NCBI GenBank assembly: GCA_019677205.1
Contig: JAAMXY010000572.1
Span: 1-23,385, forward strand
From: Pinguiococcus pyrenoidosus
Taxonomy: Eukaryota; Sar; Pinguiophyceae; Pinguiochrysidales; Pinguiochrysidaceae
Reading direction: 5' to 3'
DNA: 23,385 bases
The translations under genes were made by a program, and so were the position numbers. The notes below the pieces were generated by a model. That model saw only the letters and a list, made by a program, of their open reading frames with translations, ran no database searches and had not been told where the DNA came from. This document shows positions 10,551 to 21,879 of this stretch, piece by piece. Each line of letters starts with the position of its first letter. Position 1 is the first letter of the stretch.

Positions 10551-11541
10551 GCGCGTTTCGCCCCCTGTGACCTTCAGATTGACCTCAGCGGAGGCCAAAA
10601 GCTACGTGCGACCCTTGCAGCTAGTCTATTTTGCCTTGAGGGCCCCCTATGTGATGATTTCGACGTTCAGAGACCGTTTTCGCAGCGCATGTTTCGAGTG
10701 GTCGACCCCTTTTCTTGCAATTTCCTTCGGCACGTACTCAGCTGTCCACACAAAAGCAGAAAAGGATGCCATAAGTACTCGAGATCGAGAGCTATGCATC
10801 CCCGAAAAAGAGACGTAAGACGCGGAAGATATTACTCGTCTCAGTGAAACCCTTCAGAATCGGTGCGGGGAGAAAGAAGTGAAGGGAGTTACCCAACAAT
10901 GTCTCATCTGACAAAATTTATCTCCCATTACAGTATATAATTTATTCAGCTGATCTTGTTTGAGTTTTGGGCAGATCCATTATCTGATCGCATTTGCTAG
11001 CAATTCAAATTCCGAGCAAAATTATATGAAGCCGAAAACCCAGTAGAACAAGACGAAATATAACTGTTCTTAACAGGGGGTCCCGTTAACAACTGGCACC
11101 TGTCCGCCCCATCGCAAATGTGGGCTTTTGTGGGAACAGGCTTCCCGCAAATTTGAAGAACATGAACGCGCACAAAATGCCCAACTTCGCCAAGATAATG
11201 TACCTTGCTATCTGGATTCGGTGTGAAAATGATTTGATTCTTCCTGTATAAAGTCACTTGCCAACCAATTGCTGTTCATTGGATGCCCAATATCTTACTA
11301 GATAAAATAAGTTTTGCTTCTTATGCAGAAAGACAGAGATCTGATACTTTCTGTATGAGATCAGTCATCAACGAATTGGTTTTTCTTAAAAGCCTACTAG
11401 ATGCGGTCGCAAAGCTTAATCTCTGGTAGCTATTCCAACTGCTGTATTGCCACTTCTTCTTGGTTTCTCTTTCACAATAATATACATTTGGATTGCCAAA
11501 ATTGTCGTTAGGCTACTTCTAAAAATGAGAAATCCGTTTAA
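10551..11541. other. gene-free, AT-rich stretch
   Basis: About 1 kb without a convincing gene on either strand. Composition becomes clearly AT-rich from about 10900 (for example around the TATATAATTTATT run near 10934), unlike the GC-rich flanking genes. Short ORFs here show no family resemblance. It is probably intergenic or decayed repeat sequence. Confidence 0.5.
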
Positions 11542-11545
11542 TTAA

Positions 11546-11796
11546 CACCGGGTCCACCTAAGAACCCACCTTTTTTTGGTAGTACCCAGAGGTACCCAGT
11601 TCCCACTTTGGCACGCTTGTGTGCGCCAGCTGAAGCCTATTCGGCGCTTGCGCAGTACACACCTACCCATAAACAGAGTAATGCGCGTACAACGGAACAA
11701 TTTTGACGGCATTTGACGCACTACTGCTGGAGAAATGGCGAAAGTGAATTTGAGCAAATCACCCAAAATAGGGTGGGTTCTTAGGTGGACCCGGTA
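11546..11796. mobile_element. 251-bp MITE with TTAA target-site duplication (piggyBac-type)
   Basis: The left terminus (11546-11570) and right terminus (11772-11796) are 25-bp inverted repeats that differ only at the outermost base (C versus T when read inward). They begin ACCGGGTCCACCTAAG and continue AACCCACC. Weaker complementarity continues about 15 bp further in. Both ends are directly flanked by TTAA (11542-11545 and 11797-11800), the duplication expected of piggyBac-superfamily insertion. The interior has no transposase and no convincing ORF, so this is a non-autonomous element. The near-identity of the termini suggests a fairly recent insertion. The superfamily call rests on TTAA alone. 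Confidence 0.85.
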
Positions 11797-11800
11797 TTAA

Positions 11801-12197
11801 AATTCTCCGGAAAGCTTATTACGGCTGCCAGAATTGAGAATTCTGATTTCTAATCGGAGCTGATTGAGGAGACTTCAGCCCAAAATTCTGCTTGAAAAAT
11901 AAGTTGGCTGGAGAATTCGGTTTACCTCTTCCCGCCTTTTTTGGATCAAAAGTGTTGGCGCTAGTTTTCGCCGATTTCTCGATATGGTGCTCGTCCAGCC
12001 ACCAAAGAAGACATCTCATGAGACAATGTATCCGTGCACTTATGGCCGTTGCGCTCATGGATCGCCCTTCGCATCTGGAACGATTGCGTTGCTCTGGGTT
12101 CCGAAATGGCATGCGCTGTGGTGCCTTTGCGCACCACATGTGCAGCATTTCATTCCTAGCTACTTTCTCACTTGAGATCGCTGGGAGACTTGTCTAG
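11801..12197. other. no recognisable gene
   Basis: About 400 bp between the MITE and the next exon-like frame. Small ORFs on both strands show no family resemblance. A pyrimidine-containing TTGTCTAG at the end (to 12197) could be a splice acceptor for the frame that follows. Confidence 0.4.
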
Positions 12198-12256
12198 AGT
12201 GCGCAGTGGAAAGGTCGACGGGGTCCAAGCAGGCGCCGACCACGACGGAGACTACA

Positions 12257-12307
12257 AGCGTTTCCGCAAGGACATCGGAGACTCCCAGCGTTTCCGCAAT
12301 GACATCG
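12257..12307 (+). repeat. 30-bp-period direct repeat in a Ser/Thr-rich coding stretch
   Basis: The 21-bp segments 12257-12277 and 12287-12307 match except at one base and have a period of exactly 30 bp (ten codons). In the plus frame they encode SVSARTSETP followed by SVSAMTSTHR. The multiple-of-three period suggests duplication within coding sequence. Confidence 0.7.
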
Positions 12308-12871
12308 ACTCACCGACCCTCCAACGCAACGATTCTTGCGCGCTATCGAGCTCTTCTCGCGTTTGAAGCAGTCATGACTGTCCAGCAAATGGCGGAGATG
12401 CGTAAAGAGGACAGGTGGATCGCGACAAAGCAAAAGTACCTTGAAAAGGTTCAGTGCGCATTCCGGGAAGGAGGTCTCTTCGCCCACCCTCATGATGCAC
12501 AGAATGTTGAAGTTCTTAAGACGACACTGTCGCCTACCGCTGAAGAGCTTGACGGTGAAAAGATCTGGGCGCTGTACGCAAAGGCAAGGAAGCAGATTCG
12601 CTTGGTGCTCTTGCCGGCTTTCGACAAGACTGAGGCTCAATCAGGAAAAAGCACAGAGGACGCTCTGAAGGCAGCACGACTGGCTGCATACAAGCTCACG
12701 AAGGCGGGCATCGCGGCCTCTGACGTACCTCCTCAGTACTATCCGATGAGCTGGCTGGCATTTGTGGCATACAGAGATGAGCCCGGGGTCCGGCCACTCA
12801 GGTATGCAAATGTTTTCATTTTGAGAGGGAGGTGTGACCGCCGAAAAGAGTTAGAGAATCCTTTAGATTGA
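12299..12871 (+). CDS. unrecognised coding exon, helical basic protein
   Basis: The frame is open from a stop near 12171 to a stop at 12871; the first ATG is at 12299 (about 190 residues). The same frame reads back through the Ser/Thr repeat to about 12198, where TCTAG could be an acceptor. CTCAG|GTATGC at 12797-12807 is a plausible donor, so this may be an internal exon rather than a whole gene. The product is rich in Ala, Lys, Arg and Glu and looks mostly helical (RYRALLAFEAVMTVQQMAEM, later KARKQIRLVLLPAFDK). I do not recognise a family. It lies next to a Harbinger transposase relic on the opposite strand, so it may be an element-borne accessory protein or a host gene damaged by insertion. 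Function is unknown. Confidence 0.4.
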   Translation: MTSTHRPSNATILARYRALLAFEAVMTVQQMAEMRKEDRWIATKQKYLEKVQCAFREGGLFAHPHDAQNVEVLKTTLSPTAEELDGEKIWALYAKARKQIRLVLLPAFDKTEAQSGKSTEDALKAARLAAYKLTKAGIAASDVPPQYYPMSWLAFVAYRDEPGVRPLRYANVFILRGRCDRRKELENPLD

Positions 12872-12922
12872 TCCAAAGGAGCGGCATAAAGAGAGGAGGA
12901 CTGGAAATCCGGCGCAGTTCTT

Positions 12923-13120
12923 TCAATGAAGCGGTGGAAGAGCTTTGCGGGGACGACACGTAGTGCCGTCTAGGAATCCCACAGCGCGTGGGTCTCTAAG
13001 TGGACATCGACCCTGGATTGCTGAGGCGAAGATCTGTAGCTCTTCGGGAGTTGCCATGACACGCAGGCCTAGCTTGCTGGAGAAACGGACGTGAATTCTG
13101 TTCAGTGTCTCGTAGTACAC
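12923..13120 (-). pseudogene. PIF/Harbinger transposase fragment (N-terminal part of DDE domain)
   Basis: The minus-strand frame reads YYETLNRIHVRF, then TPEELQIFASAI, then CPLRDPRAVGFLDGTTCRP. This follows the order seen in PIF/Harbinger nucleases, where the first catalytic Asp lies in a GFxDGTxxxxCRP motif preceded by an A-AI--KG-PL segment. The frame stops just after CRP, so the second and third acidic residues and the usual downstream NGHK-like motif are missing. Similar codons upstream (to about 13140) suggest the reading once extended further. It is a decayed or truncated copy and cannot be catalytic. Family resemblance is from memory of the motif pattern. Confidence 0.6.
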
Positions 13121-13215
13121 TCCGCTACTTGTCTTGCTTGCTTGTCGTCTACCCGGGAACTCAACATGTCCTCACATATCACTAGGGGTTTGCTTCGCTT
13201 CAGGAAAGAGCTCCG

Positions 13216-13274
13216 TCAAGTCCGACTGGCGAAGAAGAAGCAAGGAGCTAGCTACATTGCTCAAGTCCGACTGG
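13216..13274 (+). repeat. 14-bp direct repeat, 45-bp period
   Basis: TCAAGTCCGACTGG occurs at 13216-13229 and again at 13261-13274. The 45-bp period is a multiple of three, but no coding sequence is established here. It is probably part of the decayed element upstream of the transposase relic. Confidence 0.7.
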
Positions 13275-13342
13275 TGATCTGGAAGGCAGCTACGAAGACT
13301 GGCTGCAATCTGCCCCTTTCACGAAGTTCTCGACAGCTTTGA

Positions 13343-13708
13343 AGCCCGGGAAGATGCCGCAAAAGATGCACAGGGGAGGTGCTTCTCGCTCTTCGGCAAG
13401 TGAAGACAGCCTAGTGGAAGGCTCGCTCGCTCTATGAGACAGGTGATGCAGCAACCAACCGACTCGACGGTTCTTTATCGCCTTGCCGACACGTGGAGGT
13501 ATACATACTGGAGTACATAGGGTGGTAGACCAAAAGTCAATGGGATAGGAGCTGAAGTACGGCAGTAGTTTTCTCGACTCTCCCGTCGTCCTTCCTCGGC
13601 AAGGTTTCGGCTAGCGAACGTGCGCCACACATCGCTACAGCCCTCCTTAGTCTGCGTTGTCGCCTCAGCTCGCTAGTCTTAAGTCACTCTTGGCACCAGA
13701 TCGCCGAA
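13343..13708 (+). promoter_or_regulatory. upstream region of the Hsp70 gene
   Basis: These 366 bp precede the Hsp70 start and hold no convincing gene. I looked for heat-shock elements (alternating GAA/TTC pentamers) and found no clear trimer. A promoter role is inferred from position. Confidence 0.35.
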
Positions 13709-17285
<3,577 letters not shown>

Positions 17286-17301
17286 GCATTCCGTGAGCTC
17301 C
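17286..17301. other. 16-bp gap between convergent stop codons
   Basis: Only 16 bp lie between the Hsp70 TAG (17283-17285) and the ALKBH8 stop on the other strand (17302-17304). The 3' UTR of each transcript must therefore run into the coding sequence of the other gene. Confidence 0.85.
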
Positions 17302-19896
17302 TTAACCCGCTTCGGTATCTGTCGGGGCCCGCTCCAATGCTTCCTGTCCTCGCCCTTTCGTCAGATGTATCTGCCAGTTGCCCTGGTCGTACATCTCGCA
17401 CTTGACTTCTAGCCCTTCAATCGTCCTGGCAAGTCGCGGAAGCTCGTCCCGCGCGAAGACGTGACAAAATCGTTGATACACTTCAGATCCACATTCCCTC
17501 CGGTCCGCATCCAAGGTGCCAGCCGCAGTGCTGCTGCGCCCCGAGAATCTCCGCTGCAGATGCCACGGAACCATGTTGTCTTGCTTTTGGAATTGCCGCT
17601 TGCTGCTCGGCGGCTGTTCGAATGCCCAGACAGTTATCTGCGAAGACCACAGGGATCCTTTCAGCGGCAACCCCGAAGTGATGAAGATCGTGACAGGATT
17701 TGGCATTCCTACCAAGATTGCCCCGCCGCCCTTCACAACTCGGTACATCTCGCGCAGGGCCTGCAATCGCCGTGCCTCGGTGCTACAGCGGGCACGTGCG
17801 TGATGGAGTACGTAAGTCATTCAAATCATGCGTCTCGCTAGCTCCGCCGCGCTTACCTGAGGTGATGCAAGACCGCAACGCATATGATCGCATCGAACGC
17901 ATCGTTTCGGAAGGGAAGACGAAGGCAGTCAGCAGCCGCCACCTGCTTGGACGCAGACTGAGTCATCTGAACGAGCTCCCCAGGCAGAAGCATCAACGAG
18001 GTACCTCATGTTGGAAGGGAGCGGGCACTGCACGGGACCCCTCGACACTGCCTCCTCCTCTCGGACGTTTCCGGCTTCTGGGGTCGCCGAGCCTCCGTCT
18101 TCCTTCCTCTGTCTGGGCTCGATCGTGGATGGTGCCATGGTCGCCTTGAGAGCCGATCTCCAGAAGCTCCAAGCAGGTGTCCATTCCAAAAGTGAGGATG
18201 TTCGCGCGATTGGTGGCGAGGTACTTCCCATCTCCTTCGGATCAAAGAGAGGTCCGATTTGTCAGATGCAGATCTCGCCTTGCGTCATGCTCAACAGGCA
18301 TACCGCAGCCCACGTCCAGCACCAACGACCCAAAGGGCAGTCCCTCAAGAAATTCTCTCACGGCGCGCCACAGAATTCCACGTCTACCTCAGCAGGTTGT
18401 GAGAGTAGATCCATCTACACGGCATGTGATGCGTCTCCAGACCTGGCTCGCGTGTGCGTCCAGTGGGGTGCAATGGCCGTGTACACCTTCCGAACGTGGT
18501 CCCTCTCCACCGCCGGCGTCACCCATGGCGAGCGGCCGGAGCTTCCCCCAGCTTCCGCCGCAGCAACTGTCCGGAAAGTGAGGGAGACGCGACGAGCCCT
18601 GCTCGTCCATTCGACTCAGCCCTTCGATGGAAACACAAGTCCGTGATCGACACGTAGTATGCCCACCTCTGCACAGCGTTGCCCTGAATCTGATCAACAC
18701 TCCTGCTGCTGATGCCATGGGTCCACCTGTGTCAAGATTCGATTGACGTCTTCCCAGCCAAGCTTGGATCGACTTCACCGCGGCCGTACCTTCGCCTGGC
18801 GTCGCCACTTAGGAGCAGTAGCGACCGTGGCTTCAATTGCACCGCACGAAAAGCTACGACGCGGTCCCTGTCGCCTTTTTCCTGTCCCTTCTGCTCAATG
18901 GCGCTCTCGTTCTGCCCGCTGCTGCTGCTGCCGCTGCTGCTGCTGTCCACCGTTTCCCGCATTCGAAAGTCCATCACTGTGGACGACCCTGGCAAGGCGT
19001 TGGCGCTGGCTTGGAAGAGCTCTCTCAGGTACGCAACTCACGTACCAAGACTCAGACTCACGATGACATCCGCAAAGGCGTCCAAAGTATCCACATGAGG
19101 AGCAATTCCCTTCAGACAAGAGCCAAGGAGTGCCTCTCAGAGAGACAGAAGGTCGCGATGAAAGCCAGCCAGAACGCTCGTCGCACCTGGCCCGGTAGGT
19201 ACTCGTTTGCAGTGATCTGATCAAAAGTCACCCCAGCTTCCGCCTCAATGCTTTCCTTGATCGTCTGTAGCCAAGCTGGCGCTGCATCTGCTGGCAAGTC
19301 CGCGCGGAGGGTGTCGTAATTGAAGCCACGAATCCAATGCTGCACTCGACGATTCATCGCAGGTTTCCCGGGCGCCCACGCTGCGCAATCCGCTCCGAGG
19401 GGTCCATCTAGCAAGGCCTTCTCCTCCTCGGCACCGATAAAGTCGGTGACAATGCGAAGACCTGGCACGACAACACCTCTGGACAGCGACGTGCACGGAG
19501 GCAGGTGACCCTGGGCGCCACCAGCGTCTTCCTCGTCTACTCTCTCCGCGAACTGCACAAACAGCCGTCTTCCTTGCAGGCGCTCAGACGCTCGCTGCTG
19601 GCCAAAAGCGGCTTTTGCTGCCTCTGCGTCCTGCACATTGCTGAAGCGGACGAAGAGGAAGCGACCTTGCTCCGGCATGAAAACCTCCTCCACTCGGCCA
19701 AACTGGCCGAACTCGGCTTCGACATCCGCCTTCGCCTGACCGAGACCTGTGTGCGCACCACAAACTGGAGGATTTAGAGGCTCGAGGGATGCTTTGTCAT
19801 TGCTCCGGGACTCTTGCCTGCGCCGATGCCGCTCACGTACAGGGACGAGCTGGCTTCGCCCGTCCCTTTGCGGTAGCGACGCTTGCCGTTTGGCAT
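17302..19896 (-). CDS. ALKBH8: ALKBH8-type tRNA wobble-uridine enzyme: RRM + AlkB dioxygenase + methyltransferase
   Basis: The enzyme methylates cm5U34 of tRNAs to mcm5U and then hydroxylates it. About 639 residues in 11 exons: 19896-19818, 19746-19187, 19109-19046, 18988-18790, 18726-18667, 18598-18443, 18383-18304, 18234-18005, 17942-17857, 17782-17713, 17637-17302. All joins keep frame. Order: RRM (LYVSGIG, then RFLFVRF); AlkB 2OG-Fe(II) domain with NEYLPGQ, iron ligands H218 and D220 (HVD) and H304 (WTHGI), and Arg-rich RRVSLTFR (323-330); then a SAM methyltransferase with LVLDVGCGDGKY (393-404), VLHHLST (500-506), TVWAFEQ, VPWHL and YDQGNWQIHL. Length is near human ALKBH8 (664). Two low-complexity insertions stand out: a Ser/Gly/Gln run after VMDFR, and about 45 Arg/Gly-rich residues (428-476) in the methyltransferase that may hide an unrecognised intron. 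It converges on Hsp70. Confidence 0.93.
19747..19817 (-). other. probable GC-AG intron in ALKBH8
   Basis: On the minus strand the donor reads GCAG|GCAAGA and the acceptor ACACAG. Joining here gives LYVSGIGAGLGQAKADVEAE, a well-spaced RRM beta1-alpha1. An alternative GT donor six bases further on (GTCCCG) also keeps frame but adds two residues and is a weaker splice site. Confidence 0.6.
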
Positions 19897-20305
19897 CGAA
19901 TCTGCCTGCTTAAGGCGCGTCCGCTGCTGCAACGCTGCGGTGGACGCTTTAGGTCGTGGCAGAGAATCTGGGCGGAGCAAATGAAGACAAGGGAAATGCG
20001 GAAGAATGCGGAAGAATGCGCTGAGTGCCGATGATTGCGGCTCTCGGGCGCTGTCCGTCTATGCGGACAGACTCGAGAGTTGGGCCCGATGCATGGCTCC
20101 CTGGCTGCATGGCTGCATGGCTTCCTGGCTTCCTGTGTTTCGCTCACGTGCAGCGTGATGCCACGGAAGGTTGTGGTAGCTTTAACATGTTTCTGTTTAT
20201 CCATTGCCTTGGCATCGTGCAACTACGGACTCGAAGTGCTGGCAGAGAGAGACCTAAGGGTCCGTGCCTCTTCCGCGCATCCACTTCGGTGCTTTCGCCT
20301 TCGCG
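19897..20305 (-). promoter_or_regulatory. region between MPDU1 3' end and ALKBH8 start
   Basis: These 409 bp hold the MPDU1 3' UTR and the ALKBH8 promoter; no gene is convincing. A short tandem repeat of AATGCGGAAG occurs at about 19995-20020, and reiterated CTGGCTGCATGG-like units at about 20099-20133. Function is inferred only from position. Confidence 0.4.
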
Positions 20306-21483
20306 CTACGAGGTTTTCAGCTTCTGCTTATCCTTTTCTCCCTGCTCAAGGGCTTCTCTGGTCGCTTTGCTGTACACTAGGATCTGTGAGAGCAGAATGC
20401 CGTTCCAAGTTGCGCCGATGGCAACTACGGTGAGCGCCCAGAGGTCTCCTTTGGCGACACGGACAGCCTCGGTGAGGCACAAGCAGGTCATGCTCCGGAG
20501 GGGGTTCTGGTCGACGGTTACCTTTCACTTCTATTGCTGTGGTAAACACCCGCGCTGCAGCGCCGAGGAAATTCAAGGCGGTGCTTATGCCGCTCAGGCG
20601 GCCTGTGTGCCCCTGCCGAAAGTTCGCCCACACCTGCCCTCCTCTGTGCCGGCGCCGTGATTAATCGCGTGGCGAGCAGCTAGGCGTCAATCGCTTGGCC
20701 AGGACCACATACCTTGCAGCAAAGTTGAATGGCAGGGTCGCCACGAGGAGCAGACTCCGCTTCTCCAGAGGGAGAGAAGAGCTGCCTCCAATCATGCACG
20801 CGGCCACGCTCATCGCGACGAAGACCTCCGTGAAGGAGGCCTTGCGATAGTACCAGCATTGGCCCAGGATGATCACGCTCTGCAGCAGAAGAAACGCCAG
20901 CTCTCCCCACGCGGAGAAGGGATTGCCTACCGCGCAGCATTGCATGCGTTGCATGCGTTGCATGTCATGGCTTGCTTGGGTCGCAAGGGAGAGGCAGCCG
21001 CGGGCCATGCGGGCGAGCAGCTACCCAGGGACGCACCTTGCAACGCATGATACAGCACCGCGAGCAAGTAGGAAGGGACGTCCGCGTAGATGCTGGCCAT
21101 GGACAAGCCCTCGACACCGCCGCCATTGTAGATGGCCAGAATCTTGACCACGCGTCTCCATTAGCGCCCGAAGAGGCAGCAGTTTCCAAAGCAACACCGG
21201 GGGCGGTCCCTCGATGTTCGCACCTGGGGCACCCGAACGAGCATGGACCCCAGGATCAGCGCAAATCCGACGCCTTTGACGAGCAAGACCTTCAGACAGC
21301 TCGGATCCAGCAGCTCCCCGCGCCCAATGAGCGTTTCAGCACTATTTGCGCGCAGCAGTACGAGTGGAAGTTAGGGCGCCGTGCCGTATCTTGGGAGGCG
21401 AGGACGCCTTCCACTGACCACTCAGAGCCGATGAAGCTCGACGCCACGGTCTCCAAGAAGTCAAGCATGCCCGGTCCACCCAT
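20306..21483 (-). CDS. MPDU1: MPDU1 / Lec35-like PQ-loop membrane protein, six exons
   Basis: MPDU1 is an ER multi-pass protein needed for use of dolichol-phosphate mannose and glucose in N-glycan and GPI assembly. Exons in transcript order are 21483-21419, 21341-21224, 21142-21037, 20926-20713, 20643-20529 and 20467-20306. The joins keep frame and give 259 residues (human 247). The first PQ-loop is RVPQILAIYNGGGVEGLSM. The family segment PFSAWGE follows, and the second loop is VWANFRQGHTGRLSG, with Gly-Gly-Gln in place of Pro-Gln, as this loop also lacks Pro in animals. The N-terminal CxE...PSCLK segment aligns with the animal protein. The C terminus is Lys-rich (KDKQKLKTS), resembling a cytosolic ER-retrieval tail. 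The start ATG at 21483 is the first in frame; a second lies five codons in. It runs tail-to-head with ALKBH8 and head-to-head with PDHB. Confidence 0.9.
20941..20964 (+). repeat. 9-bp tandem repeat in an MPDU1 intron
   Basis: TGCATGCGT is repeated twice and followed by TGCATG, within the 110-nt intron 20927-21036, the longest intron of this gene. TGCATG equals the animal Fox-type splicing motif GCATG, but a splicing role is not shown. Confidence 0.75.
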
Positions 21484-21879
21484 ACTGAGATGGAATGACA
21501 ACTATGGTGGACAAAATTCAGATGCGTTTGCGCCAAAGGCGGCGCAGTCGCCCGCATCGGCGCAATCCACCAAGAGTCAGCTGAGAGTACGATCTGCAGC
21601 ATGTACCGACCCACAGTAGGATGGGCGCGCTCAGCTGACAGTACCATGCCAATCAGACATCGGTACCCCTCTCCAGTAGGTGTTTTTGTCCTGGCGTGGC
21701 TGGAGCGCCAAGAAGTGCCGAAGGCCGCGCGGGGTGCATCCGTTTCCTCCTGTGGGATAGGCTCATTTCAAAGCGCTCGGAGCGTCCACAAAGTGTCCAG
21801 CTCGTAGTTTAGCGTTCGCAAGAAGTTGGAAAGCCTTCCAAAGTGTGGTAGGGCGCCCCCAGTCTGTTCCCGCCACTTT
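21484..21879. promoter_or_regulatory. divergent promoter region of MPDU1 and PDHB
   Basis: These 396 bp separate the start codons of two divergent genes. A plus-strand CCAAT lies at 21649-21653 (ATGCCAATCAGA). A 14-bp repeat, TCAGCTGAGAGTAC at 21577-21590 and TCAGCTGACAGTAC at 21631-21644, differs at one base and contains the palindrome CAGCTG (E-box type). These are candidate shared regulatory sites; transcription starts cannot be seen. Confidence 0.45.

Noticed and set aside
10997-11257. 86-residue minus-strand frame in the AT-rich region
   Set aside because: No motif, no splice context and a composition like the surrounding non-coding DNA.
20025-20660. Plus-strand 211-residue frame upstream of and over the MPDU1 3' end
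   Set aside because: Its second half is antisense to MPDU1 exons 5 and 6, and the first half is low-complexity repeat (CTGGCTGCATGG-like units).
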